A stretch of 64,000 nucleotides of DNA from Saccharum officinarum (GCA_020631735.1 CM036197.1:43509880-43573879), one strand, 5' to 3'; positions 34,526 through 47,111 are shown, numbered from the stretch's first letter. Numbers and translations: made by a program. Notes: generated by a model from the sequence alone, not told the origin.

Positions 34526-35237
34526 TGTTGTTATTTCTTAGCGTAAGCGAAATAATCCACAAGCGTACGGATATACCGTCGTAGCATTCACCCAGAAGTA
34601 TTAAGGGTATCGTATTTTCCTAAAGGAACGGATGTGTAAAGTCTCTTAGCTAGTTCGCCCAAGATAACAAGGAGAAGAATAGCTCGGGTAGTGAGGTTTT
34701 TCTAAGGGTAGAGGTCCTAAGTTAAGATAGTCTTGCCACTGTAGACTTACTTCGGGCACCGGCTTATACTTGGTCTGCCAAGTACCTCCAGCTTCCAGCT
34801 CTACGCCAAACCCGAATATAGGGGATTATAAGAGACGGATAAGGCTGTCACCACCTGCCGCCTACCCTTTAACTGTAGAGAACGAGGCAAATGAAGGTAG
34901 CCTCTAGCCTAGACACCACGTCTATGCTATCGACTACTACTCTAGTACGCATGCAAGGGTTTTTCGTCTTTATTAGGGCTCTTTTACTAGAGTATCCGTC
35001 ACAAGGACGGACGACGAACCCGCAAGAATATAGTGATCAAAGATAACTTTTCTTAAAAATTCAACACCAAAGATAAATATGAACCTTATACTCCAAGCAG
35101 TACTTGGTTCGTTGAGATATAAATATAGAGGGAGCAGACAACCCCGGCATTCCGTCTACTCAATGTACTAGGGTCGTCAAGTATAAGAAGTAGAGGTAGC
35201 TGACACTCTGATACTCCTCAAACTCATAGCTCTTCTC
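34526..35237. mobile_element. Repetitive element remnant truncating RLK-2
   Basis: About 710 bp starting tgttgttatttcttagcg, with the cgtacggatataccg and agtattaagggtatcg motifs common in grass LTR-type repeats. It abuts the first recognisable RLK-2 codon at 35238, so it replaces the lectin and early S-locus coding sequence. Class is uncertain and no target duplication was identified. Confidence 0.45.
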
Positions 35238-37033
35238 CCACCTCGTAGTTAATGACGACGGAATGGTGGAGCGTCTGGCGTGGGAGTCGGTCAGCCGGGT
35301 CTGGAATGTCTGGATGCGGTCGCCAAGGGATCTCTGCGACAACTACGCCAAGTGCAGCGCGTTCGGCCTGTGCAACTCGGCCACTGCGTCCACGCTGTTC
35401 TGCAGCTGTATAAACGGGTTTAGCCCGCATCACCGTCACAGTAGTCCATGAGGGAGACCTCTGGTCATTGCCGCCGTCACACGCCGCTGGACTGCAGCAA
35501 CGGGACGACGATAGATGGATTCATGGTGTTGGGAGGAGGGAAACTCCCCGACACGGACAACGCGACAGTGGACATGAGCGTGACGCTGGAGCAGTGCAGG
35601 GTGAGGTGCCTCACCAACTGCTCCTGTATGGCGTACGCCGCCGCGGACATCCGAGGCAGAGACGGTGGCAGTGGCTGCGTCATGTGGACGGATGGCATCG
35701 TGGACGTTCGTTACGTGGACAAAGGGCAGGATCTCTATGTGAGGCTGGCAAAGTCTGAATTTGGTAAGCACAAAAACTTCTAACTTCACCAGTTACTCTA
35801 GATTTAACATTCTTTCATCTTGTCAACTAGTACGATTTAATATTCTTCTTTGTAACACATTTCTGCATGCAGCTACAGGGAAGAGGAGGGATGTGGCAAG
35901 AATCGTGGTTCCAGTTACGGTATCTCTGTTTGCACTCACGTCTGCGGCCATGTACCTTGTTTGGATATGCAGGCATAGAGGTAGAGCTACTCCACTGATA
36001 TTCCTTCAAGGCCAACGTCGAAACAATGATGTCCAAACGACAGCGATGACAGGTTCCTTAGGCGCGCCAAATGACCTTGGTGATGATGATTTTGATCTTC
36101 CATTTCTCAGCTTCAGAGATATTGTTTCTGCAACTAACAATCTTTCTGAGCACAATATGCTTGGACAAGGAGGTTTCGGGAAGGTTTATAAGGTAACTAT
36201 AACAAAAGTTCTTCACAACTAGTACAGTACTACGAAACATTTTGTTTGCTAGGTTTAAGAATGACAAAACCATGCAGGGTTCTAGACAAGGAGCAGAGGA
36301 ATTCAGAAATGAAGTTCTTCTAATAGCCAAATTGCAGCACAGAAACCTTGTAAGACTTCTTGGTTACTACATCCATGGAGAGAAGCTGCTGGTTTACGAG
36401 TATTTACCAAACAAAATCTTGGATTCCTTCATTTTTGGTATGTTTAGACTAAATTGCATTTAGCAAGAAAACAGAGAGTAGACAAATAGTCATAGTTACC
36501 ACTTACCACTGGAATTTTCTTGCTTACTCACAATACTGTACAGATGCTGCCAGTAAACATGTCGTTGATTGGCCAACAAGGTTCAAGATAATCAAAGGAG
36601 TATCTAGAGGAATTTTTTATCTCCATCAGTATTCAAGGTTGACTGTAATTCACAGAGATCTAAAGTCAAGCAACATACTGTTGGATACAGATATGAGTCT
36701 TAAGATATCGGATTTTGGTATGACATGAATATTCAGCGGAAACGAACAAGAAGACAATACTAATCGAGTTGTTGGGATGCAGTGAGTAATTAGTATGCAT
36801 TGATGTTTGAAACTATTTTTTATTTTTCAATATTTATCTTAATTATTTTTAATTAGCGCTAATGATTTTTATGCACATGTAACAGTGGTTACATGTCTCC
36901 TGAATATGCCACGGATGGCATCTTTTCTACCAAGTCTGATTCATATAGCTTTGGTGTCATACTCTTGGAGATTATAAGTGGTTTTAGCATCACTGCAACT
37001 CGATTCACCGGCTTTCCTAACCTGTTAGCTTAC
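35238..37033 (+). pseudogene. RLK-2: truncated S-domain receptor kinase pseudogene
   Basis: Homologous to RLK-1 and RLK-3. It begins within the S-locus region and lacks the lectin domain. Remaining exons are 35238-35763 (EGF-like and PAN), 35873-36192 (transmembrane plus glycine-rich loop [10 protein letters not shown]; the RLK-1 intron 2 is absent), 36278-36437, 36544-36781 and 36886-37033. The last coding exon is missing. Lesions are a one-base loss and a Trp-to-stop near 35438-35450, an internal loss at the start of the third exon that removes the VAIK lysine, an in-frame TGA at 36726-36728 just after DFG, and a changed splice-adjacent sequence. The HRD motif survives. Not functional as a kinase. 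Confidence 0.9.
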
Positions 37034-39259
37034 GTAAGCATGCTAACATTCTTGAATTTGTTAAGGTAGTAAGAGAAAAACGCCTCTGTTATATTAGTAG
37101 ATCTTCAACGCTGGATAAATTAGAGAGCAACCAGGGCATCCGTGTGGATTTCGCTAATCCCGTTCGGACATCTGGCGACTTTTACCGCTTAGCGTCGGTT
37201 CCTTCCGTGATTGACTAGCGGTTTGATCGGTTTTACATGCCTGTGCCGCTGCCTACCGCGTTGGAAACACGGAACACCAGTTATCGTGAAAGAAATCGCG
37301 TTCGCACCGGCTCTCCACGCCCGTCCGCCACGCGTCCCGGCCGAGCGGTCATCGTCAGGGCCCTGTCCATTGGACGCACCAAATCCATCTTTACGCAAGA
37401 CGACGACAGCGAGGTGCGCCGCTCGCCCGCCACGGTACGAGCAGACCACAGCAGGGTGTGCCGCCGCTGGCGACGGCCGCGTTACTAGATGCGGTGCCCA
37501 GCTTCCCCGCCGGGTGCGGTGGCCTGGTTCCAGCCATACAGTCCGAGTCGGTGGTGGTGTCCGTCTAAATCTTAACCGTCCTCATCCTCAGGTCAGCTCC
37601 TACATCGTCTCTCTCCTCAGCTTCGTGAGGCTGCAGCTTCCCGGTATTCGGCAATGCTTGAGATGAAAAGGTCGGCAGGGACCCCTTATGCTTCACCACA
37701 CTGGGTCCCTAGTCTAAGTCCAAATCCCATTGTTTGTTTACTTTTCGCTGTGCTGCGTTCGCGACGTCGTGACATTTCTCCATTTCCCTCTCTCTAATTC
37801 ATGCCTACATATGTATATGAGTAATCGTTTGCCATATATATTTTGCAGGATATGGATCTTCTTCCCATCTTTTCTGCTGGTTGTTCTAATCTTAGTTTTT
37901 TTCAGCTTTACTGACTAATCAAGAGTTCCAGACCTTCTACTCAACCATGAAGATCCAATGTTTTTGTTTCCCTATATACAATTGTAATTTCCTCTCCATG
38001 CTCAGCATGGTCAGGTTAGAACATTGTTACCCGTTTCGATTCACCTTTCTTTCTTCTTTAGTGTGTACATGTCCTGATGTCCATATCAGTTAACATAGTT
38101 CTTCTCATGCAAGGTCATTCAGACGTGTCCATTACAATTTCCTTTCCAAGATTGATCTCTAAACATCGTCATCAAAGTAAGAGTGTATTGTTGTTTTATC
38201 AGACCAAAACTGCTCTGTTTTTTTTATTGACCTAATATCTACACTGTATTATGAGGACCTTGCTGCCCGAAATATTCAGAAAAAGGAAAAATGTTTACAC
38301 TTGGCATAGGCTATAGTATTAGTGAGAACGTTTAGATTCAAGAACTAGTACAGTTCAGAATTGATTCAGACTTCGTACATATACACTGAAATATTCAAGC
38401 TTCACATATTGAAAAAGAAACAACATTTATCATTCATGGTCTAATTTTGCTTCATATAAGATTAAATGTCATTCCTGCACTTTTTTTAATACCTACTTAG
38501 TACGAGAGAACATACCTAGCACATTTTACTGTAGTAGCATAGCGTCCTAGGTTTGCATTTTGCAGACCTCTAAACATTATACAGGGACTTTTCTTTCTTT
38601 GAAATCAGACAACAGTTGCAGGTCATGTGTGCGTTTGATTCAATTTGGAACATAGATGATACTTCTGCATATAGACTTCGTTCAGTTCCAGACATCAGAC
38701 CAGAGCCCATAATACTAGTGACATGGAGAATAGCAAATACAGATCTCACTCTTCCTTTATGCTTACAACTGTGGTGATTTGCTTACGGAATGAACATGTA
38801 CATGCCTTTGATGCCCACCGGTTCATGCACAGGACCACAAGTGCACCAGTGGGTTTCCCTTTGCCTGTGATGTGCTCATATTGAAGGTACTGCACTCATC
38901 CCTTTGTACCTGTAACCTTTGCTGCTATGGTATTTCGTTGTCTGATTTCTTTATGAGTTTCACTGTTCTAGGGAAAACATCGTTTCAGGGATCCACATTA
39001 CTCAAATGGTATGCAAATCTAACCTCCTTGAAACTGTTGCTGTGCAGAGCAGGTACATATCGATTTCATTGATTCTTTCCCATATAGACAGTCGTCAGTG
39101 TGCTTTCACACTTGGTTATTTGTATCCCATAATCGACAGTCGTCATTGTGTCCATAAATAAAGTACTTGAATACAGAACATGAGAAACAATGTAGAGTGT
39201 ACATGTGAAGATCGAAGACCTTGTGCCCAGCTAATCTTAGTGGTATATTGCTTGCATTC
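37034..39259. other. 2.2 kb without a recognisable gene
   Basis: 37100-37660 is GC-rich, followed by AT-rich sequence with several splice-like borders (for example ttttgcag near 37849 and gtactgcac near 38887). It looks like transcribed-gene debris or captured DNA, but no domain is readable. The region continues after the chromovirus at 44446. Confidence 0.4.
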
Positions 39260-39654
39260 TGTCAAGGGCCTGGAGATCGTGGGTAGGCGGCCCTCGGCTA
39301 CGTAGATCGTAGCCGTCAGCCATGTCTTCCGATCCGGAGGTTATACCTCTCACGGTAATCGGGCTTGAGAGTTCTTAGGGGAAGAGAGAGAGGTTTAGGG
39401 TAATTGATCTTGCTTGATTTATCAAATGGCCATTGTTCAATGCATATAGCCTCTCGGGCTGTTGAAAAGGTAACCAACTAATCCTTGATTCTAGGGAATA
39501 ACAGCAAATCAAATCCTCCTTCTTTCTATCCTAGCCACTGGATGTTCCCTGCGCGTCGCGCGTGCTGGCCTGGGCGTCGCGCTCTGCGCGCTCCGCGGCC
39601 CGCCTCACGTCGCGGTTGCGCCTGCGACGGTGGTAGCTGTTGCCCCACATGACA
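39260..39654 (-). repeat. 3' LTR of the chromovirus
   Basis: 395 bp. Its first 124 bp on the element strand are also the end of the pol reading frame, which closes at 39531. Confidence 0.95.
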
Positions 39655-42600
39655 TCTCTCGCCCCCTCGAGACCCAGCTCGTCCTCGAGCTGGAAATCTG
39701 GATACGAAGCGCGGAAAGCGTCGAGGTCTTCCCAGGAGGCTGAAGAAGCAGGTTCGCTGCGCCAGAAGACCAGGACCTGGGTGACGCCACGTGCTAGGCG
39801 AGCCTGAGTGACGCGTTCGGGAGCCGGGAGCACCGCGCCGTGCTTGATGTCCGGCAGAGGAGGTGGGGTAGCTGGTGGAGTGCCGCTGAACTTCTTGAGG
39901 GTCCCGACGTGGAATACGTCATGGATGTGGGCTTGCGGAGGTAGCTCAAGCCGCACCGCGACCTCATTGATCTTCTCGATGACACGGTATGGCCCCAGGT
40001 AGCGGGCCTTCAGCTTGCCTAACGTGGTGCGTGGCAGGGACGTCGCCTGGCGCTGATGTAGACGCAGCAAGGCCCAATCGCCAACTGCGTAGGTGACCTG
40101 GCGATGATGGCGGTCATAGTGCAGCTTCTGCACAGCCTGGGCTTGTTCCAGGCGATGGCGTACCTCGGCGAGGAACTCCTCACGCTCCTCCATGTCGCGG
40201 GCCACGGCTGCGACGCGGGTATCGCCCGGCTCATAAGAGCGTATGGTCGGGGGGTCGCGGCCGTAGACCACCCGGAATGGTGTCTCCCGAAGCGATGACT
40301 GGAAGGCCGTGTTGTAGACGACTTCTGCCCATGGCAGCCACCGGAGCCACTGGCGAGGGTGGTCTCCTGTGAAGCAACGGAGATACATGATGATGACACG
40401 GTTCGCCGCTTCGGTTTGGCCATCCGACTAGGGGTGGAAGGCGGAGGTCATGTGCAGCTTGGTGCCCATCAGTCTCATGAGCTCACGCCAAAAGACGGAC
40501 ATGAACACCGGGTCCCGGTCGGAGACGATGGACTGAGGCATCCCGTGGAGGCGGACGATGTTGGTGAAGAAGGCCTGGGCCACGGACTCGGCGGTATACG
40601 GATGTCCGAGCGCGATGAAGTGGCAGTACTTGCTGAAGCGGTCGACGACGGAGAGGATGACCGACTTCCCGTCGACCCTGGGCAGCGCCTCGATGAAGTC
40701 CAGCCCTATGTCGGCCCAGACCATAGACGGCACTGGTAGGGGCAGCAAGAGACCCGCCGGCCGTAGATGCTCGGACTTGAATTGTTGGCAAGTGGCGTAG
40801 TCCCGCACGAAGTCCTGGACGATGCGGCACATGTTGGGGAAGTGGAAGTCGCGCTGCAGCCGGTGCCAGGTGCGCTGTACGCCTTCATGCCCATCGTCAT
40901 GGATCGCGGCAACAATCTCCTGGAGCAGGGGTGATGTAGGCGGGATGTAGAGGCGCCCATCGTAGAGCACCATGTCGTCCCTGACCGCCCATGGTGCGGT
41001 TCTAGAGCCGGTGCGCACCTTGTCATGGATCGTGACCAGGGCAGGGTCGACGGCCTGTGCCTGGCGGAGACGGCTGATGTAGTCAAAACGCGGGGCTGAG
41101 ATGGCGCGGAGGCCGCCCATGCTGTCCTCCTCAGCATCGCGACGTGAGAGGGCGTCCGCCACGACGTTGGTTGCCCCGGACTTGTACTCGACGGCGAAGT
41201 CGAAGCCGAGCAGCTTGCCAACCCAGTGGTGCTGGGGGATGGTGGCAAGGCGTTGGTCCAGAAGAAACTTGAGGCTATGGTGGTCCGTCTTGACGAGGAA
41301 GTGGAGGCCCCACAGATATGGCCTCCAGTGCCGCACTGCGAGCACGAGGCCAATGAGCTCCCGCTCATACGCCGCGAGGGAGCGGTGTCTTGGCGCCACC
41401 AGTCTGCTGAAGAAGGCGATGGGGTGGCCCTCCTGCAAAAGTACGGCGCCGAAGCCGTATGTTGACGTGTCGCACTCCACCACGAACAGTTTGGCGAAGT
41501 CCGGCAAGGCCAAGACCGACGCTGAAGTCACTGCGGCCTTGAGTGCGCCGAACGCCTCCTCGGCGGCAGCCCCCCAGGTGAAGCCGTCCTTCTTCAAGAG
41601 CGCCGTGAGGGGCGCGGCAATGGAGCCGTAGTTGTGGACGAACTTCCGATAGTAGCCCGCCAACCCAAGGAAGCCACGCACCGCCCGCGCGAAACGGGGC
41701 CGGGGCCACTCGTGGATGGCTTGGACCTTGCTGGGGTCCATGGCGACGCCGGCTGCTGAGATGGTGTGGCCCAGATAGGCAACGGCGTCCACACCAAAAC
41801 AGCACTTGGAGCGCTTGACGAACAGCCGGTGCTGGCGTAGGAGCTCGAAGACGATGCGCAGGTGGTGGAGGTGATCTGCCCAGGAGGTACTATAGATCAA
41901 GATGTCATCGAAAAAGACTAGGACGAACCGCCGAAGGTAGGCCCGGAGGACGTCGTTCATCAGCGCCTAGAACATGGCCGGGGCGTTGCACAGCCCGAAC
42001 GACATCACCAGAAATTCGTAGGGGCCGTCGTGGGTGCGGAACGCCGTCTTGTGGATGTCCTCAGCGCGCATCCGCACCTGGTGGTAGCCCGAGCGCAAGT
42101 TGAGCTTGGTGAAGAAGCGCGCGCCGTGGAGCTCGTCGAGGAGCTCATCCACTACCGGGATAGGGAAGGCGTCCTTGACGGTCAGCGCGTTGAGGGCGCG
42201 GTAGTCGACGCAGAATCTCCACGAGCCGTCGGCCTTGTGGACGAGGAGGGCCGGGGAGGAGAAAGGCGAGTCGCTGTGACGGACGACGCCCTGCTCAATC
42301 ATGACGGCGCACTGGCGTTCCAGCTCATCTTTGTGCGCCGCGGGGTAGCGGTATGGCCGCACGGCGACGGGGGCCGAGCCGGGTTTGAGGACGATGGCAT
42401 GGTCCCACGTGCGCTGTGGCGGAAGGCCCGAGGGTGTGGCGAAGACGTCCTTGTAGGCGGCCAGGAGCTCGTCCAGGAGCGTCCCACTGGCCGCCGCGAT
42501 GGTGCGCAGGCTGGCGGCGGACGACGACGGCATGCCCTCCCACGTGATGGTGCGGACGTCGTGGTGGAAGGACATCGCGCGATCTGCGAAGTTCCACACG

Positions 42601-42887
42601 ATGGGACCGAGTGTGCCCATCCAACAGGTGCCCAGCACAACCTCGTACCCTGCAAGAGGCATCACAAAGAGATCGGTGTGGAAAGCCATGCCGTTGATGG
42701 AGAAGGGGGCGTTCCTGATGACGCCCGGGCAGGCCACGCGCTCGCCGTTGGCGACCGTGGCAGTCAGGCGGGGCCGATCCTGCATCGGCAGTCCGGTGCG
42801 GCGCGCCGCGTCCTCGCCGATGAAACTGTGCGTGGAACCGCTGTCGAGCAAGGCAAGGAGGGAGGCCGCCCCCACGGACACCGTGAT
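39531..42887 (-). pseudogene. Chromovirus pol, interrupted by two further TAG stops
   Basis: Protease active site LLDSGSTHSFI (about 42850). Reverse transcriptase includes FFDD (about 41910). RNase H follows (about 41470-41250), then an H-H-C-C integrase zinc region (about 40910-40790). The integrase triad is D in DIGLDFIEALP, D in VSDRDPVF and E in QTEAANR. The chromodomain-like tail has SWEDLDAF and FQLEDELG and ends inside the 3' LTR. In-frame TAG codons lie at 41969-41967 (within RT) and 40430-40428 (within integrase, just before the catalytic Glu), each where CAG is expected. No frameshifts were seen. Inactive as sequenced. Confidence 0.9.
39655..39671 (-). promoter_or_regulatory. Polypurine tract of the chromovirus, inside pol
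   Basis: The element strand reads gagggggcgagaga directly before the LTR's TG. These bases are also translated as part of the pol C terminus. Confidence 0.8.
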
Positions 42888-43928
42888 CTAGATGGTGTCC
42901 GCGACAGGAACGCCAGCGACGGCGTGGAGGGAGTAGCAGGGTGCGTCGGCCCCTGGTGCCTCCGTTGCGGCGTTCGCTGTCTCCGTAGCGTCCACGGCCT
43001 CTTCGACCGCCACCCCATCCACGAAGAAGAGGCGTTTGCAGAAGCGGTTGTGGCCCCTGGTGTACGGTTTGTTGCAGTTGAAGCAGAGGCCTTGGCGGCG
43101 CCGTTCCGCCATCTCAGCCGGGGAGAGTCGACGTGGAGGTCCCTCGCCGCGACCCTGCTGTCCGGCTACCGGTGGCGCCGGAAGCGCCAGGGGCTGCTGG
43201 GGGGCTGGTAGCGCCGGCCGTGGCGCCGAGGTAGGCAGAACGCCGCGTGGGGGCGCTCGGGGAGGCAGTGGCGGCGGACGGGAGGCCTCCATCATCTCCA
43301 CCTCACGCGCCAAGCTCATGGCTTCGGCGAGTGTGGTCGGGTGATGTAGCCGGACGGCGTGGCTGAGCGGTGGAAGAAGGCCCCCGGTGTAGAGCTGGAC
43401 GTGTTGCGACTCCTCGAGCCGGCCCGCGCGCGGAAGGAGAGCCTGGAATTGGTTGGAGTAGTCCGCCACGGTGCCCGTGCGCCGGCATTCGGCGAGCTCA
43501 AACATGGGCGCGGAACGGAGGGGAGGGCCGAACCGCAGGTTGAGGAGATCCTTGAAGTGGCTCCAGTTCGGCGTGCCGTCATCCGTCTGCAGCTGGATGA
43601 ACCAGAGTTGCGCGACGTCGTCCAGATGGTACGACGCCATGGGCACGCGCTCGTCGACCGTGGTGCGATGTTGGCGGAAATAGGCCTCGCACTTGTTGAT
43701 GAAGAGCATCGGATCGGTTGTGCCGTCGAAGCGGGGAAAATCCCACTTCTTGTGTTTCGGGTGAAACTCCTGCTCGCGCGGACCGAACTGACGGTGGCCA
43801 TCGGCGCCCCCTGATCCGGACGACTCGGACTGCGCCTTCATTGAAGCCATGTCGGTTTTCAGCGCGGCTAGGTCGGCGGTCATGGCTTGCATCTGTGCAA
43901 GGAGATCGGCGAGGGTGGGTTCTGCCAT
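42888..43928 (-). pseudogene. Chromovirus gag
   Basis: The likely start is the ATG at 43928 (MAEPTLADLL); the frame is also open upstream into the LTR. A gag capsid-type domain spans about 43760-43300 (including FRQHRTTVDERVP and WSHFKDLLNLRFGPP). It is followed by a proline-rich linker and an unusual zinc knuckle with CFNC, a seven-residue spacer, H and C (about 43090-43040), as in other plant chromoviruses. The frame ends at a TAG (42890-42888) in place of CAG. Without that change it would continue directly into protease, so gag and pol were one reading frame. Confidence 0.85.
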
Positions 43929-44036
43929 GGCGACAGAAGTAGCGGTGGATTCGGATGGGGAGTGTGGTGGTGGCGGCTGGGCGTGGAGGGCTGAGGACGC
44001 GGCGGCGGTGGAAGGTGTAGCGGAGGAGGATCGCCG

Positions 44037-44050
44037 GGTAGCCGATACCA
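44037..44050 (-). promoter_or_regulatory. Primer binding site of the chromovirus
   Basis: Three bases inside the 5' LTR the element strand reads tggtatcgg, matching the 3' end complement of initiator tRNA-Met over the first seven bases. Confidence 0.7.
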
Positions 44051-44053
44051 GGT

Positions 44054-44445
44054 TGTCAAGGGCCTGGAGATCGTGGGTAGGCGGCCCTCGGCTACGTAGA
44101 TCGTAGCCGTCAGTCGTGTCTTCTGATCCGAAGGTTATACCCCTCACAGTAATCGGGCTTGAGAGTTCTTAGGGGAAGAGAGAGAGGTTTAGGGTAATTG
44201 ATCTTGCTTGATTTATCAAATGGCCATTGTTCAATACATATAGCCTCTCGGGCTGTTGAAAAGGTAACCAACTAATCCTTGATTCTAGGGAATAACAACA
44301 AATCAAATCCTCCTTTCTATCCTAGCCACTGGATGTTCCCTGCACGTCGCGCGTGCTGGCCTGGGCGTCGCGCTCTGCGCGCTCCGCGGCCCGCCTCACG
44401 TCGCGGTTGCGCCTGCGACGGTGGTAGCTGTTGCCCCACATGACA
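44054..44445 (-). repeat. 5' LTR of the chromovirus
   Basis: 392 bp. It carries a noncoding duplicate of the last pol codons because the 3' LTR overlaps pol. Confidence 0.95.
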
Positions 44446-45585
44446 CATTCGCTGCAATAAGATAGTCAAGCCGCAAGCATGTGTTTGTCTAATACGCTTC
44501 TTCAAGATCAGCATCTCCTTTCATTCTCTTTCACTGATTGGAAGACGTGTTTGCATCTTGATCATATATAAAATTAGCATTAGATTTTCCACAGATGCAT
44601 TAGTCATGGATTTGTTGGTTTCTGAATGATCATGCCTAACTACATGGTTGTCTAAAAATTAAATGTTCATCACCCAGGCGGTTTACCTCAGCATCTAGCA
44701 CAGACGACCAACGTCGATGTACTCCAAACACCGCACGAGGAGCAAACTCTTCCCCACTCTCTTAGGTACTCCAATTTCTTCTCTTCGTTTTCTAATTTTG
44801 CTCTACCTCCCTGATTTCCCCCAAGATTGAACTGGTTTCCTATTCTTTTTTTTTCTCGATCGGGATTTAGAGCGATCTCCCAGCTTGGCCACTCCGTCCG
44901 TCCACTTGCCATGCTCAAGTCCATTAACATAGATCCCTGCTTCTCCCCTACCACGTCTATAGCCAACCTCTTACATATACTCCTAAATCCTTTTCTTAGG
45001 ATCTTATTTCTTTCTTCTTTGCAAGGTCTTAGTTTGGTTGTTTCAGGCGTGCACATTTTTCTTCTATAGATGTATGATTTCATTGTTTATTTTTCTGCGA
45101 TAGGAGATGTGTATCTTGTTATGAGCTTGTACAGTATTTTGGTCGACAGTTACATTGCTATTGGTTTGGTGCACCTTCTTAAGATAGCTTGCTATGTGGC
45201 ATAAGAGCACTTATCGTGAATGTGCCTCCAAATCTTCTTTGTCGTGTGATTTTGTTCTTTCAAAATCTTTGGGGTGCTTGACAATTGCCACAGTGACCAT
45301 CAATAATCTTGGGTGTATCATATCGAGGGTGGATTACCGCATTGGTTATCTAAAATTCTAAACGTGAGGTATAGTCGAGTCCAAGCCAATAAAGTTTTTA
45401 ATAGGATGGGATCAGCGCCAATGCGCCATGGATACAGCAGGTTGGCATTTTGGGCTGGAAGCCTGGTTTTGGTGCCCAAAACTAGTAGAAAATACAGGCC
45501 CGATGATTTTACAGAGCTCATTGAAAAAGTCAGTTTGGATGCCCTCCAAAACTAAATGATGCTTACATCTATATTGAGGCCTTAA
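44446..45585. other. 1.1 kb without a recognisable gene
   Basis: Continues the host sequence interrupted by the chromovirus. The minus-strand frame at 44688-45083 and the plus-strand frame at 45313-45555 have no domains I recognise. Confidence 0.4.
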
Positions 45586-45864
45586 GAGCATCTCCAAGTG
45601 TTTTTCTAAAATCTCTAAATCATCATTTGAAGAGTTATTTGCATAAATATCGTTTTCTATATCTTTCTATTCTACTGTCCAACAATTTTTCTATATCTTG
45701 TATGAGCCATTCTCGTTTTCTATCATTAGCTCGCGAGAAATCCGGAATAGAAGATGATTATATTTGGATAACCAATAAATAAAGAAGTTGTTGGAGGGTA
45801 TTTTTTCTTAAAAATCTCTAATCCTAGTAATTAAAAATGATAGGGATAGTTTTTGGAGTTGCTT
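45586..45864. mobile_element. Harbinger-like (Tourist-type) MITE
   Basis: 279 bp, AT-rich, with ends gagcatctccaag and inverted aagcaactccaaa. It is flanked by taa at 45583-45585 and 45865-45867. Same end family as 28609-29150. Confidence 0.75.
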
Positions 45865-47111
45865 TAACATCCAGAAGAACAAAATAGCCTCAGCCCACAA
45901 CAAAAAAAAAATACTGCAGAAGTCGAGAGGCCTCCGCTCTCGTTAGCCTCACCCGACTCTTCTGCCGCCCATGGCGTGCTCCTCCTCTCCATGGTTCCCT
46001 CTCTGGCTTCCCCTTCTACCACTCCCTGATCTCACTTTAGTGGCCTCAATCCACAATACCAATGTTGTTAAGGTCCCGATATGCACTTGCAGCCTCGATC
46101 CTCACTCTTGCAAACCTGGATCCGGGGTCTCCATCAAGCTCGTGCAAGGGAGACGAGGCAGTGACTGCAGGTCCATGTTGATGCTTATAGTCCTCATTGC
46201 AAGCAGTGAGCCATAGCCGCAGCCTGCGGGACGACGGTGACGCACCTTTAGAAGTTGGATTCAGCGTCAATGGTGGCAAACAAGTCAGGAACCGAAATGT
46301 CGATTTCTCGGTTCGGCTTTGGTTTTTGCATTTGTGAGCTTCGGTTTTTGGCACTGAAATCTTGGTTGGAGACAAAACACCGAACTGATCGAACCGAAAC
46401 CAAAATCGTCGGTTTCGATTTTTCCCTGAAGCCGATCGGTTGCAACATTTCTCAAAACTGATTTTCTTCTAAACCGATAACCAAACCAAATTGTCGGTTT
46501 AAACCGATTGCCTAGGCTGACAAACAAGGGTGGAGCTAGAACAAATTCGAGAGGAGTGCGTTTGTCTTTTGGTGGGTACATGGATTTATAATGTGTGGGT
46601 GTAAATATGGTGATTATGATATTTATCACTGTTTTTTTATTTTTTTTACTTGGATACGGCCGTAACCACTGTGAATCTGTGATGCATGTAGCTCCGCCCT
46701 TAGTAGCAAACCAACACAGCCAAGCATTAGTACCATGCTTGGGCTTGGGGGCGCCGCGGATGGGATAACGAACAGGCCAGGCTGCCTGTATGGCCACCGG
46801 TGGCAAGCACAGCGCCGGGCAGATTTGCCACACCGTCTTCCTATGACCTTTACTATCTGTAATTTTTCGTTTTCGTTTTACCCAAACAAATTTTGGTCGA
46901 CAAGTAGCAGCAGACGACAATTTGGGTATCTCAAATGACAGCAGCAAAGGAGAACCGGATGACTATTGCATTATTTTGACAATCAGCATTTGCTTTTGTT
47001 ATATGTCATATTTCATTGGCTGCTATGAGGCTGGCGCAGAGATTGTTTCTACCTCACTGTAATCCAAACAGTAAGTTACAAGTGTAACAAATTTCAGCTT
47101 TAAAAGGTTCC
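45865..47111. other. Repeat-like sequence, no gene called
   Basis: An 81-codon frame at 45971-46216 has a hydrophobic start but no known domain. 46240-46520 is rich in aaccgaaacc/cggtttcg words typical of hAT-type transposon ends. The 220-codon minus-strand frame at 46285-46947 runs through this repeat and is not convincing. Confidence 0.35.

Larger units (their letters stand above)
39260..44445 (-). mobile_element. Full-length Ty3-gypsy chromovirus
   Basis: 5186 bp with LTRs at 39260-39654 and 44054-44445 (ends tgtca...tgaca) and a 5-bp target duplication cattc at 39255-39259 and 44446-44450. The internal order is PBS, gag, protease, RT, RNase H, integrase and a chromodomain-like tail, which is the Ty3 order. 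The LTRs differ by nine substitutions, all transitions, and one 3-bp indel (about 2.3%). At a commonly used grass rate of 1.3e-8 per site per year this suggests roughly one million years. Three in-frame TAG codons inactivate it. Confidence 0.95.

Noticed and set aside
37034..39259. Spliced host gene between RLK-2 and the chromovirus
   Set aside because: Several splice-like sites are present, but no joined frame of useful length or recognisable domain could be built.
42030..43211. 393-codon plus-strand frame across the chromovirus
   Set aside because: It is the antisense of gag and protease. High GC content and codon bias of the real frame leave the opposite strand open.
45971..46216. Small secreted protein gene candidate
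   Set aside because: Hydrophobic N terminus, but no conserved pattern, and the region leads into a hAT-like repeat.
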